Shown here: positions 1 through 13,721 of the stretch, one piece after another
Layout: the number at the start of each line of letters is the position of its first letter
How positions within the stretch are numbered: the stretch's first letter is position 1
Program-made: the position numbers and the translations under genes
Assembly (NCBI RefSeq): GCF_036323735.1
Contig: NC_086019.1
Location: 234,367,102-234,431,101 of the forward strand
Direction of reading: 5' to 3'
Length of the DNA: 64,000 bases
Source of the DNA: Rattus norvegicus
Taxonomy: Eukaryota > Chordata > Mammalia > Rodentia > Muridae
Notes under the pieces: model-generated
The model's input: the letters and a program-made list of their open reading frames with translations, nothing else
Databases searched by the model: none
Told to the model about the DNA's origin: nothing

Positions 1-3000
1 CATTGGGGCTGGCTTACAATTTCTGAGGTACAGTCCGTTATTACCATGGCAGAAAGCATCACAGTGTTCAGGCAGACATGGGTTAGAAGAGCTGAGAGTT
101 CTACATTTTGATCCAAAGGCTCCAACATGAGACTACTGGAATAGCACATTTCATGTAGCTTAAACCTAGAAGACTTCAAAGCCCACACTCACATTAACAC
201 TCCTTTCAACAAGGCCAAACTTATTCCAACAAGGCCACACTTCCTCTAAGTTCTACTTCCCATGGGCCAAGAATATTCAAACCACAACCATGGCAACACT
301 TATAAAAGAAAACATTTCATTGGGGCTGACTTACCGAGGTATAGTCCACTACTGTCATGTTGGGGAGGATGGATGAGAGGTCCACATCTGCATCTACAAA
401 CAACAGGAAGAGACTGAGACATGCTTTCTCCAACAAAGCCAGACATAGTCCAAACTCCTAATAGTGCCACACCCTAGTCCCTATGGGGGCCATTTTGATT
501 CAACTCATCCTATTCTATTTCCTGGCGCCCATAGGCTTATATCTATATCATAAAGCAAAATGCATTTAGTCCAACTTTAAAAGTTCCCATAGTCTATAGC
601 AGTCTCTAATCTATAAAAACCCAAAGTCTGTTTTAAGACTCATGACTATCTCTTAACTGTAATCTCCTATAAAATCAAAATCAAAAGAGCAGATCACTTT
701 CTTCTAACATATAATGGCACAAAAAATTATATTACCATTTCAAAATGCAGGAAAGGGAGCACAATGGGGACATACTGAACCAAAGCAAGACCAAAACTTA
801 GCTGGACAAACTCCAAAGCCTGCACCTCCATTTCTGCTATCAAAAGGCTCTTCAGATCTCCAACTCCATGCTTGGCTCTCTTGGACTAGGTTCCACTCTC
901 TGTTAACAGGTCTCCTTGGAAGATACACATGGCTCTGGCATTTTCAGTGTCTTCAGGGCTCCAAGGCAACCAGGCTTCACTTTCACAGCTTCATACATAG
1001 CCTCTCTGAGCCTCCCTTCAGGAACACCTCTGACACATGCATGGCCTCAGGGACTTTCCTTAGTTACAAAGAGCTTGCTCCTACGACACTAGACTTGACT
1101 ATGAATTCTATGACTCTAGAACCCCTTTCTTCTGTGACTCTACACTCAGAACCACGGGGCTGAAGCTTCCAGGTTCTACAACTTCCTGCTACATGGTCCC
1201 ATCATTCATAAATAAAATACTTATATGAAAATCTCTCCACAGGGTAAGTTTTTAAAATGTGCAGTCAAGATTGCAGGTAAACATTCTAGAGGCATTACAC
1301 ATTAAACCCTTCTGAAAATTACCAACTATACAATGGGAAAGAATTTCATGAACAGATAATTCTGAGGAAAAGAAATATAACTTCTCTTAATCACATAAAT
1401 GAATGTTCATTCATGAGTAAAAACAAAGAAACAAAAACTATGTGTGCAGTGGTAGGGGGCAGGCAGTGACAAGATGTATAATTAGTCAAGAACTCAGTAA
1501 AAGAGCACACATCCAATTATAAGAACTTGGCTTCTGCCCCTCATCACAACAAAAACAAAATGAAATCAAATTAAAACTAGCACATATACTATCTTTTGTA
1601 CCTGCTCCAAAAGTAATAATAAATTTTATCTACTGAAAGAGTATTATAAAGTGAAAAATCACTGAAAGGGGAAAATCTTGACAGTATCAATCAGTTATAG
1701 GTAAGTAGCTTTCACCTTAATTCCATTTTTAACAATTTTTCACTCATCCTCCCGAAATATGAAAAAGTGGAATACATCCGATGTCATTCATGCCTCCAGT
1801 TTTAGTCACTATCCTTGTTTGGTTTCTAAGAGCAAAGAAAGAAAATAGCCTAATTGTCTATTATCATATCATGGGTTCTAGTTTTATGAAAAAAACACTC
1901 TGATCAAAAATAATGTGGAAAAGGGAAAGATAGATTTGGCTTACACATAGCAGTCACAGTCTCATTGGAGAAAGTTAAGACAGGAATCTGAAAACTGGTA
2001 AACTTGCGATTTCATACAGTATTATGTCTAATCCAGGAAATCAATTCATACTCAAAACAGACAGCAGGAACAATGGAAGATGCTGCTAGCTGACTGGCTC
2101 CTAGGCTCATGCTTAGTATCCTTTTCATACAGGCTAAGGAATGCCACCACCCACAGCGGGCTGGGTCCTACTATACTAATTAATAATCAAGACAATCCCC
2201 ACATACATATTCATAGGCCAATCTGACCTGAGAAATCCCCCATGAGTAACACTATGCTGACCCAGGTGAACAGTTAAAGCTAATTGGGGAAGCACACTTA
2301 AGGAATATCTTCAAAATAAAATAATTATGTTAATGTACTCAAACACCTTCAAAAGGTGTATTACCTGAAAAAATAAAGTGTGTCCTGTCCTATGATTTTT
2401 GTTAATGGTTAGCAGATCATATAAAGATGGGCAGATTGTTTTATCATATGCTCAGATATTCCTGTGGAAAACATGGCCAGAAAACAATAAGAGTATTTGA
2501 TTCCTTGGAGGGAACCTGACAGCTAGAGGCTGTGGTAGGAGAATGGATTATTTCTACTGTAATAAACCTTTGTAGCTCATGAAGCTTTAAGATGACTATG
2601 TATGAGCTAATCAAAACAAATGGAGTTGCAAAGTGAATTCCCCATTCAGAACAAATCTGTTCCTCTTCTGCACCTCACCTGTTCCCTTGCTTTTTGTCAA
2701 CATCCTTGCTTACATGTATCACCAACAGTGAACTCCTCCAATGCCTCCCTCTCTCCCTCCCATGTTGCGACCTCAGCATTTGAAAGTCTTCTGAAAGATG
2801 ATCAAAACCCTCTCCCTACAAAGGAGACTGACTCATTTGAGAAGACATTACAAATTTCTTTCATTCGGGTCTGGGATTCTAGTTTGAAACCTATCCTTAT
2901 CTTTTAAAGCATTGTTTCTCAACCGGTGGGTTATGACCTCCTTGGGGGAGGGAGGTGGAGCAACCCTTTCACAGGAGTCACCTAAGACCACCAGAAAACA

Positions 3001-3424
3001 TGTCTAACATGGTGAATCAAAACAGTAGCAAAATTACAAAGTTAGGATCTGTTAGGTAAGTGGCTCTTAAACAAGGTTTGAAGCCCCACACTTTGTCCAC
3101 GTGCCATGAAGGTACAAGTTCTAAGTGAAAAACTAACAGGTGGAATCATGAGGTTGGGGGAGGGGCAGGTGGTACTAACCTTCAGTTAGAGAAGGTTCTA
3201 GAAAGATACTACCTGGCATGTCTATGGGACCTTGAGTAAGCGAAACCTGTGCTTCCTTAGCTATAAAGTGAGCACTGGAATTACAGGGCTTCAGCATCAC
3301 TCCCAGCTTAGAGGTGGCAGTGTCCTACATGCAGCAGGTGTCCTCACTGTGTGCGGAAGTGCCTTAATGGCCAGACAGATAGTGAAACCTGCTTCGCTTG
3401 GGGCTGAAACACTGTCTGAGGGTT
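1..3424. repeat. Tandem array unit A (3.45 kb repeat, first ~54 bp outside window)
   Basis: First of nine head-to-tail copies of one long unit. Position 1 matches position 3479 of the next unit, so the copy starts about 54 bases before the window and the array extends leftwards. In order the unit contains: a minus-strand rodent L1/Lx-type 3' end (reverse complement of the familiar tail that reads GCCTTGGTCATGGTGTCTC), a second diverged copy of the same tail near 288-450, AT-rich non-coding sequence, a pyrimidine-rich exon-like segment near 2,740-2,880, a truncated URR1 from about 2,909, and a MIR-like piece near 3,215-3,290. Only short ORFs occur and I see no gene. Family naming is from memory of rodent repeats; the tandem relationship is read directly from the sequence. 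Confidence 0.88.
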
Positions 3425-6400
3425 TCAGTGCTGTGAAGAGACACCATGACCAAGGCAACTCTTATAAAGGACAACATTTCATTGGGACTGGCTTGTAATT
3501 TCAGAGGTTCAGTCCATTATTATCATGGCAGGAAGCATCACAATGTTCAGGCAGACATGGGGTTGGAAGAGCTGAGAGTTTAATGGAATTGCACATTGGG
3601 TGTAGCTTAAACCTAGGAGACTTCAAAGCCCACACCCACAATAACACCCACAACTACTCCAACAGGGCGACACCTCCTCTAAGTTCTACTTCCCATGGGC
3701 CAAGAATATTCAATCATAACCCTGGCAACTCTTACAAAGGAAAACATTTATTTGGGGCTGACTTACTGAGGTATAATCCACTACTGTCATGTTGGGAAGC
3801 ATGGCTGAGTATTCCACAACTGGAACTACAGACAACAGAAAGAGACAGAAAACCAACCTAATTAAAGTGTCACTCCCTAGAGCCTATGGAGGCCCTTTAT
3901 ATCCTAAATATCACATTCTATTCCCTGACCTCCATAGGCTTATAGTTATGTCAGAAAGCAAAGGCATTTAGTCCAACTTCAAATGTTCCCACAGTCTATA
4001 GCAGTCTCTAGTCTATAAAACCTCAGTCTGTTTTAAGACTCTTGACCATCTCTTAACTGTAATCACCTATAAAATCCAAATCAAAAAAGCAGACTACTTA
4101 CTCATAACATATAATTGCACGAGAAATACATTATCATTCCAAAATGTAAAAAAGGGAGCACAGTGGGGATATACCAGACCAAAGTAAGACCAAAACTCAG
4201 CTGGGCAAACTCCAAACACAGCATCTCCATTTCTGATATCAAAAGGCTCTTCAGATCTCCAGCTCTCCACTCTTGTCTCTCTAGTCCACATTCCACTCTC
4301 TGTTAGCAGGTCTCTTTGGCAGATAACAATGGCTCTGGCATCTTCAGTTTCTTTGGGGCTTCAAGGCAACCAGGCTTCACCTTCACAGCTTCATACATAG
4401 CCTCTCTGGGCCTAACTTCAGGGACACCTCTGACACATGCCTGGTCCAGTGACTTTCCTTAGTTACAAAGAGCTTGCTCCTACGACACTAGACTTGACTA
4501 TGACTTCTATGACTCTAGAACCCCTTTCTTCTGTGACTCTACACTCAGAACCATGAGGCTGAGGCTTCCAGATTCTACTGCTTCCTGCTACATGGTCCCA
4601 TCATTCATATATTAAATATTTATGGGGAAAAATCTTCACAAATGAGTTTGCAGTTCAGATTGCAGGTAAACAATTTAGGCACAGGACACATTAAACTCCT
4701 CTGAAGATTACCAACTATTACATGGGGGGAAAATCATGAACAGATAATTCTGAGCAAAAGAAATATCACATCTCTTAATCACATAAATGAATATTCATTC
4801 ATGACTATAAACAGAAATAAAACTATGTTTGCAATTATGGGGGTGCAGGCAGTGGCAAGATGCATAATTAGTCAAAAGCTCAGTAAAAGAGAACACATCC
4901 AACATTGTAAGGACTTGGCTTCTGTGCCCTACCACAAGAAAAACAAAATCATATCAAATTAAATTAGCACATATACTATCATTTGTACCTACTCCAACAA
5001 TAATAATAAATTTTATCTACTGATAGAAGGCTATAACCTGGAAAATCTTTGAAAGGGTAAAATCTTGGCACTATCAATCAGTTATAGGTAAGTAGCTTTC
5101 ATCTAAATTCTTCAACAATTTATCCCTCATCAACCCCAAATATGTAAAAAGTACTATACATTTGATGTCATTCATGGCTCCAGTGGTTTTGTTGTTATCG
5201 TTGTTTGGTTTCTAAGAGCAAAGAAATAAAAGAGCCTAATTGTCTATTATCATGTCATGTGTTCTAGTTGCATGATAAAAACACTCTGATCAAAAATAAT
5301 ATGGAGAAGGAAAAGATAGATTTGACTTATACTTAGCAGACACAGTCGCATTGGAGAAAATCAAGACAGGAACCTGAAACAGGAAAACTTGTTATTTTAC
5401 ATATCATTATGTCTAATCCAGGAAATTAACTCATAACCAGTAAGTACAGCAGGAACAATGCAAGATGCTGCTAGCTGACTGGCTCCTAGGCTCATGCTTA
5501 GTAGCTTTCTCATACAGGCTAAGGAATGCTACCACCCACAGTGGGCTGGGTCCTCCTACACCAATTAATAATCAAGACAATCCCCCACAGACATATTCAT
5601 AGGCCAATCTGACCTGAGATAACCCTCATGGGTAACTCTAACCTGAGCCAGGTTCACAGTTAAAGCTAATTGGGGAAGCCCACTTAATGAATCCCTTCAA
5701 AATAATACAATTATGTTAATATACACAAACACCTTCAAAAGGTGTAGTTACCTGGAAAAAAAAAGTGTGTCCTGTCCTATGATCAGTGTTAATGGTTAGC
5801 AGATCATATAAGATGGGCAGATTGTTTTATCATATGCTCAGATATTCCTGGGGAAAGCATGGAGAGAAAAAAGTAATAGTGTTTACTTCCTTGATAGTAA
5901 CCTAATAGCTAGAGGCTGTGGTAGGAGAATGGATTATTAGTACTGGAATGAACATTCGTAGCTCATGAAGTTTTAAGATGACTATGGATGAGCTAATCAA
6001 AACAAATGGAAGCTCAAAGTTAATTCCCCATTCAGAATGCAGGTAAACCCCTTCCTCCTCTGTACCTCACCTGTTCCCTTGCTTTTTGTCAACATCCTTG
6101 AATATATCACCAACAGTGAACTCCAGTGGCATCCTCTCTCTCTCTCCCATGATGCCTTTTCAGCATTTGAAAGTTTTCTGAAAGATGATAAAAATCCTCT
6201 CCCTACAAAGAAGTCTGACTCATTTGAGAAGACTTTACAAATTTCTTTCATTCAGTTCTGGGATTCTAGTTTGAAACCTGTCCTGATCTTTTAAAGCATT
6301 GTTTCTCACCTGTGGGTCACAACCTCCTTTGGGGAGGGAGGTTGAGTGACTCTTTAACAGGAGTCACCTAAAACAATCAGAAAACACACATTTGTAACAT

Positions 6401-6840
6401 TGTGATTCCTAACAGTACCAAAATTAAAGTTATGAAGTAGCAATGAACATTTTAAAGCTAGGTTCTGATATCTAGGTGACTCCTAAACAAGGGTTGAAGC
6501 CCTACACTTTGTCCAGGTGACAAGAAGGTATGAGTTCTAAGTGAAAACTTAACAGGAGGTAGAATCAGGAGGTTGGGGGAGGGGCAGGTGTTCTGATCTT
6601 CAGTTACAGAAGGTTCTAGATGATACTAACTGGCGAGTCTGTGGGACCTTGAGCAAGTGAAATGTGTGTTTCCTTAGCTATAAAGTGAGCGCTGGAATTA
6701 CAGGACTTCAGCATCACTCCCAGCTAAAAGGTGGCAGTGTCCACAGGCAGCAGGTGTCCTCACTTTGTGCTGAAGTGTATTAATGGCCAGACAGACAGTG
6801 AGACCTGCTTCTCTTGGGGCTGAAACACTGTCTTAGGATT
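3425..6840. repeat. Tandem array unit B
   Basis: Full unit of 3,416 bases, phased on the CTGTGAAGAGACACC motif that also opens every other unit except I, where it is altered. The second, diverged copy of the L1/Lx tail starts near 3,712. The truncated URR1 lies near 6,295-6,450 and, as in the other internal units, breaks off after its GCAATGAA stretch and runs into a segment with no URR1 similarity. The longest plus-strand frame in the exon-like segment (6,037-6,294, 85 codons) has counterparts in several other units. Substitutions and small indels relative to A and C are spread evenly, so this copy is older than the near-identical C/D and E/F pair. Confidence 0.88.
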
Positions 6841-9451
6841 TCAGTGCTGTGAAGAGACACCATGACCAAGGCAACTCTTATAAAGGAATACATTTAATTG
6901 GGGTTGGCTTATAATTTCAGAGGTTCAGTCCATTATTATCATGGCAGGAAGCATCACAGTGTTCAGGCAGACATGGGGTTGGAAGAGCTGAAAGTTATGC
7001 ATTTTGAACCAAATGCCCCAACATGAGACTACTAGAATAGCACATTGGGTGTAGCTTAAACCTAGGAGACTTCAAAGCCCACACCCACAGTAACACTCCC
7101 TTCAACAAGACACACCTATTCCAACAAGGCCACACCTCCTCTAAGTTCTACTTCCATGGGCCAAGAATATTCAAACTACAACCATGGTAACTCTTATAAA
7201 TAAATGAAAACATTTAATTGGGGCTGACTTACCAAGGTTTAGTCCATTATTGTCATGGTAGGAAGCATGGTTGAGTATTCCATATCTGGATCTACAGACA
7301 ACAGGTAAAGACTGATAACCCACCTCCTAAAAGTGCCACTCCCTAGGGACTATGGGGGCCTTTTTATTCTGTCACATTCTATTCCCTAGCTCCCATAGGC
7401 TTATAGTTATATCATAAAGCAAAGGAATTTAGCCCATCTTCGAAAGTTCCCATAGTCTATAGCAGTCTCTAATCTATAAAAACCCAAAGTCTGTTTTAAG
7501 ACTCAGGACCATCTCTTAACTGTAATCTCCTATAAAATCAAAATCAAAAAAGCAGATCACTTACTTTTAATATATAATGGCACAAAAATTACATTATCAT
7601 TTCAAAATATAGGAAAGGGAGCCACAGTGTGGATACACTGGACCAAAGCAAGACCAAAACCCAGCTGGGCAAACTCCAAACCCTGCAACTCCATGTCTGA
7701 AATCAAAAGGCTCTTCAGATCTCCAACTCCACACTTGTCTCTCTTGGGCTAAGTTCCACTCTCTGTTAATAGGTCTCCTTGGCAGATACCCACGGCTCTG
7801 GAATCTTCAGTGTCTTCAGGGCTTCAAGGCAACCAGGCCTCACCTTATAGTTTCTTACAATGGCCTCTCTGAGCTTCCCTTCAGGGACACCTCTGACACA
7901 TGCATGGCCTCGGTGACTTTCCTTAGTTACAAAGCTCTTGCTCCTATGACCCTTGACTTGACTATGATTTCTATGACTCTAGAACCCCTTTCTTCTGTGA
8001 CTTTACACTCAGAACCATGGGGCTGAAGCTTCCAGGTTCTACTGCTTCCTGCTACATGGCCCCATCATTCATAAATGAAATATTTTTATGGGAAAATCTC
8101 CACAAAGGGTAAATTTTTAAAATGTGCTGTCCAGATTGCAGGCATTAACAATCTAGATGCCGTACACATTAAACTCTTCTGAAAATTACAACTATTAGAT
8201 GGGGGGAAAATCATGAACAGACAATTCTGAGGAAAAGAAATATCACATCTTTTAATCACTACTCATTCATGACTATAAACAAACAAACAAACAAAAACTA
8301 TGTTTGCAATGGTGGGGGGGGCAGGCAGTGGCAAGATAATTAGTAAAAATCTCAATAAAAGAGCACACATCCAACATTGTAAGTACTTGGCTTCTTCCTC
8401 TCACCACAACCAAAACAAAATGAAGTCAAATTAAAACTAGCACATATACTATCTTTTGTACATGCTCCAACAGCAATAATAAATTTTATCTACTGAAAGA
8501 GTGTTATAACCTGGAAAAATCTGTCAAATGGGAGAACTGTCGTTCTATCAGTCATAAGTAAGTAGCTTTTGTCTTCATGCCATCTCTAACAATTTATCCT
8601 TCAACTACCCCAAATATGTAAAAGGTGGTATACATCCAATGCCACTTGTGGCTCCATTGGTTTTGTCGTTATCCTTGTTTGATTTTCAAGAGCAAAGAAA
8701 GAAAATAGCCTAATTGTCTATTATCATATCATGTGATCAAGTTGCATGATAAAAACACTCTGATCAAAAATAATGTGGAGAAGGAAAAGATAGATTTGGC
8801 TGGCACTTAGCAGTCACAGTCGCATGGGAGAAAATGAAGAAAGGAACCTGAAAACAGGCAAACTTGCTATTTCACACAGCATTAAATCCAATCCAGGAAA
8901 TCAATTCACACCCAAAAAGTACAGCAGGAACAATGCAGGATGCTGCTAGCTAACTGGCTCCTAGGCTCATGTTTAGTAGTTTTTTCATACAGGCTAAGGA
9001 ATGCCACCACCGACAGTGGGCTGGGTCCTTCTACATCCATTAATAATCAAGACAATCCCCCACAGACATATTCATAGGCCAATCTGACCTGAGTAATCCC
9101 CCATGGGTAACTCTAAGCTGAGCCAGGTGGCCAGGTAAACCTAACTGGGGAAGCACACTTAATGACTATCTTCAAAATAAAATAATTATGTTAATGTACT
9201 CAAACGTCTTCAAAATGTGTAGTAACCTGGAAAAACAGCATTGTGTCCTGTCCTGTGATCTGTGTTAATGGTAAGCAGATCACATAAAGATGGGCAGATT
9301 GTTTTATCATATGCTCAAATATTCCTGTGGAAAACATAGCCAGAAAACAATAATAGTGTTTGCTTCCTTGGAGGGAACCTGACAGCTAGAGGCTGTGGTG
9401 GGAAAATGGACTATTACTACTATAATGAACCTTTGTAGCTCATGAAGTTTT

Positions 9452-10482
9452 TTGGTTTTTGTTGTTCTTTTGATGCTTTTTATTGGATATATTTCAGTAT
9501 TAACATTTCATATGTTATTCCATTTCCCGGTTTCCAGTCCATAAGCCCCATATCACCTCCCCCTTCCCCATATGGTGTTCCCCCATATCTATTGCCTCCC
9601 AACATTCTGCTGCACTGAGGGTCCAACCTTGGCAGCACCAAAGGCTTCCCCTTCCACTGCTGCTGTCTATTTTCTGCTACATATGTAGTTGGAGCTCTGA
9701 GTCAGTCCATGTATAGACTTTGGGTAGTGGTTTAGTCGCTGGAAGCTCTGGTTGGTTGGCATTGTTCTTTTTATGGGGTTGCAAGCCCCTTCAGCTCTTT
9801 CTTTTTTCCCCCATTTTTATTAAATTGGGTAATTCTTATTTATTTCAAATATTATTTCCTTTCCTGGTTTCCTGTCCATCAGCGCCCTAAACCCTCCCCC
9901 TCCCCTCCTATATGTATGTTCCTCTGCCCATCCTCTCCCTATTGTTGCCCTCCCCAACAATTCCCTACACTAGGGTCCAACCTTGGCAGGACCAAGGGCT
10001 TCCCCTTCCACTGCTGCCTCTATTCACTGCTACACATGCAGTTGGAGGCCAGGGTCAGTCCATGTATAGACTTTGGGTAGTGGCTTAGTCCCTGGAAGCT
10101 CTGGTTGGTTGTTATAGTTGTTCTTAAGGGATTGCAAGCCCCTTCAGCTCTTTCAGTCCTTTCTCTAATTCCTCCAACGGGGGTCCCATTCTCAGTTCAG
10201 TGGTTTGCTGCTAGCATTCACCTATGTATTTACATGTTCTAGCTGTTTCAGGAGAGATCTATATCCAGTTCCTATATATATATATATATTATGGGCCACA
10301 TGTGGGGCAGGCTCTGAATGGCTGTTCCTTCAGTCTCTGCTCTAAACTTTGCCTCCCTATCACCTCATATATGGATATTTTTGGTCCCCTTTTAAGGAAG
10401 GAGTGAAGCAGCTGCATTTTGGTCATCCTTCTTGAGTTTCATGTGCTCAGTGCATTGCATCTTGGGCAATTTGACATTTGGG
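9452..10482 (-). other. L1 3' UTR with an internal tandem doubling (copy 1)
   Basis: Non-coding tail of the L1. A segment of about 350 bases occurs twice in the same direction: about 9,465-9,800 and 9,810-10,160. Both contain GGGTCCAACCTTGGCAG, CCATGTATAGACTTTGGGTA and GCAAGCCCCTTCAGCTCTTTC. The pyrimidine-rich runs (for example 9,556-9,590) correspond to the purine-rich tract of rodent L1 3' UTRs on the element's own strand. A TA run at about 10,272-10,289 differs in length between the two copies. Confidence 0.8.
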
Positions 10483-13400
10483 CTAATATCTATTTATCAA
10501 TGAATGCATACCATGTGTGCTTTCTTGTGCTTGGGTTACCTCACTCAGGATGATATTTTCTAGTTCCATCCATTTGCCTCTGAATTTCATGAAGTCATTG
10601 TTTTTGATAGCTGAGTAGTACTCCACTGTGTAGATGCACCATATTTTCTGTATCCATTCTTCTGTTGAAGGGCATCTGGATTCTTCCCAGCTTCTGGCTA
10701 TTATAAATAAGGCTGCTATGAACATAGTGGAGCATGTGTCTTTGTTGTATGTTGGAGCATCTTTTGGGTATATGCCCAGGAGAGGTATAGCTGGGTCTTC
10801 AGGTAGTGCAATATCCAGTTTTCTGAGGAACCTCCAGACTGATTTCCAGAGAGGTTGTACCAGTTTGCAATTCCACCAACAATGGAGGAGTGTTCCTCTT
10901 TCTCCACATCCTTGCCGGCATCTGCTGTCAACTGAGTTTTGATCTCAGCCATTCTAACTGGTGTGAGGTGGAATCTCAGGGTTTTGATTTGCATTTCCCT
11001 GATGACTAAGGATGTTGAACATTTCTTTAGGTGCTTCTCAGCCATTCAGTATTCCTCAGCTGAGAATCCTTTGTTTACCTCTGCACCATGTTTTTTAATA
11101 GGGTTATTTGCCTCTCTGGAGTCGAACTTCGTAAGTTCTGTGTGTATTTTTTTTTTTGGTTCTTTTTTTTTTTTTTTCGGAGCTGGGGACCGAACCCAGG
11201 GCCTTGCGCTTCCTAGGCAAGCACTCTACCGCTGAGCTAAATCCCCAGCCCCTGTGTGTATTTTTGATAATAGCTCTCTATCAGATGTAGGATTGGTAAA
11301 GGTCTTTTCCCAATCTGTTGGTTGCCCTTTTGTCCTAACGACAGTGTCTTTTGCCTTATAGAAGCTTTGCAGTTTTATGAGACCCCATTTGCAGATTCTT
11401 GACCTTCGACCATAAGCCACTGGTGTTCTGTTCAGGAAATTTTCCCCAGTGCCCATGTGTTCGAGATTCTTCCCACATTTTTCTTCTATTAGTTTGAGTG
11501 TGTCTGGTTTGATGTGGAGGTCCTTTATCCACTTGGACTTAAGCTTTGTACAGGGTGATAAGCATGGATCTCTTTACATTCTTCTACATGCTGACCTCCA
11601 GTTGAACCAGCACCATTTGTTGAAAATGCTATCTTTTTTCCATTGGATGGTTTTGGCTTCTTTGTCAAAAATCAAGTGACCATAGGTGTGTGGGTTCATT
11701 TCTGGGTCTTCATTTCTATTCCAGTGGTCTATCTGTCTGTCTCTGTACCAATACCATACAGTTTTTATCACTATTGCTCTGTAATACTGCTTGAGGTGAG
11801 TGAGGGTGACTCCCGCAAAAGTCCTTTTATTGTTGAGGATAGTTTTAGTTATCCTGGGTTTTTTGTTATTCCAAATTAATTTGCAAATTGTTCTTTCTAG
11901 TTCTATGGAGAATTTAATTGAAATTTTGATGGGGATGGCATTGAATCTGTAGATTTCTTTTGGCAAAATGGCCATTTTTACTATATTATTCCTGCCAATC
12001 CATGAGTATGGGAGATCTTTCCATCTTCTGAGATCTTCAATTTCTTTCTTCAGAGTTTTGAAGTTTTTATCATACAGATCTTTCACTTGCTTGGTTAAAG
12101 CCACACCGAGGTATTTTCTATTATTTGGGAATATGTGATTTGTTTGATTTAATTTGATACCCAGCCAGTTTGCTGAAGTTGTTTATGAGGCTTAGTAGTT
12201 CTCTGGTGGAACTTTTGAGGTCACTTAAATATACTGTAATATCATCTGCAAATAGCGATATTTTTGGCTTCTTCCTTTCCAATGTGTATCCCTTTGACCT
12301 CTTTTTGTTGTCTGATTGCTCTGGCCAGGACTTTGAAAACTGTTGAATAAGTAGGGAGAGAGTGGGCAGCCTTGTCTAGTCCCTGATTTTAGTGGGATTG
12401 CTTCAAGTTTCTCTCCATTTAGTTTAATATTAACTACTCGTTTGCTGTATATGGCTTTTACTATGTTTAGGTATGGGCCTTGAATTCCTGTTCTTTCCAG
12501 GACTTTTATCATGAAGGGGTGTTGAATTTTGTCAAATGTTTTCTCAGCATCTAATAAAATTACGTGGTTTTTATATTTGAGTTTATTTATATACTGGATT
12601 ACGTTGATGGTTTTCCTTATATTGAACCATCCCTGCAGACCTGGGATGAAGCCTAATTGATCATGACGGATGATCGTTTTGATGTGTTCTTGGATTCCGT
12701 TTGCAAGAATTTTATCGAGGTGATATTCATAAGGGAAATTGGTCTGAAGTTCTCTTTTTTTGTTGAGACTTTGTGTGGTTTCAGTATAAGAGTAATTGTG
12801 GCTTCATAGAAGGAATTGGGTAGCGCTCCATCTGTTTCTATTTTGTGGAATAGTTTGGACTGTATTGGTATGAGGTCTTCTATGAAGGTCTGATAGAATT
12901 CTGCACTAATCCTATCTTCTCCTGGGCTCTTTTTGTTTGGGAGACTTTTAATGACTGCTTCAATTCCTTTAGGAGTTGTGGGGTGGTTTAGATGGTTTAT
13001 CTGTCCCTGATTTAACTTTGACACCTGGTATTTGTCTAGAAAATTGTCCATTTCCTCCAGATTTTCAAGTTCTGTAGAATATAGACTTTTGTAGTAGGAT
13101 CTGATTTTTTTTTTTTTTAGTTTCCTCAGATTCTGTTGTTATGTCTTCCTTTTCATTTCTGATTTTGTTAATTTGGACACACACTCTGTGCTCTCTGGTT
13201 AGTCTGGCTAAGGATTTATCTATCTTGTTGATTTTCTCAAATAACCAGCTTTTGGTTCTGTTGATTCTTTGTATAGTCCTTTTTCTTTCTACTTGGTTGA
13301 TTTCACCCCCGAGTTTGATTATTTCCTGCCTTCTACTCGTCTTGACTGTATTTTCCTCTTTTTGTTCTGGAGCTTTTAAGTATGCTGTCAAGCTGTTGAT

Positions 13401-13721
13401 GTATGCTGTCTCCTGTTCTTTCTGCAGGCACTCAGAATTAAGACTTTTTCTCTTAACACAGCTTTCATTGTGTCCCATAAGTTTGGGTATGCTGTGCCTT
13501 ATTTCCATTAAATTATAAAAAGTCTTTAATTTCTTTTATTTCTTCCTTGACCAAGTTATCATTGAGTAGAGCATTGTTCAACTTCCATGTGTGTATGTGG
13601 GCTTTCTATCAGTTTTGTTGTTATTGAAGGCCAGCCTTAGTCTGTGGTGTTCTGATAGGATGCATGGGATTATTTCTATCTTCCTGTATCTGTTGAGGCC
13701 TATTTTGTGACAAATTGTACT
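10483..13721 (-). pseudogene. L1 ORF2 remnant (reverse transcriptase, endonuclease mostly deleted; copy 1)
   Basis: The minus-strand fragments match L1 ORF2p in order. They begin at the end of the endonuclease (GLNRYRKIEIIPCILSEHHR), then a linker region (RRQEIIKLGGEINQVERKR), reverse transcriptase blocks (NKKSPGEDRISAEFYQTF; SGTRQGCPLSPYLFN; an ADD catalytic motif encoded near 12,245), the post-RT region (LRRWKDLPYSWIGRNNIVKM) and the C-terminus ending at 10,483. At least six breaks separate the frames. The endonuclease catalytic part is gone with the deletion and an ID SINE interrupts the 3' third, so the gene is dead. Confidence 0.93.
11152..11251 (-). mobile_element. ID SINE inside the L1 (copy 1)
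   Basis: Reverse complement of the rat ID consensus (GGGGCTGGGGATTTAGCTCA at its 5' end), with its A-rich tail read here as poly-T. The 14-base target duplication CTGTGTGTATTTTT is at 11,138-11,151 and 11,252-11,265. ID elements derive from BC1 RNA, itself from tRNA-Ala, and keep pol III A and B boxes (TAGCTCAGTGG/AGCTCAGCGG type and GGTTCGGTCCC). The insertion is older than the 12.6 kb duplication, because both copies carry it at the same base. Confidence 0.95.
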
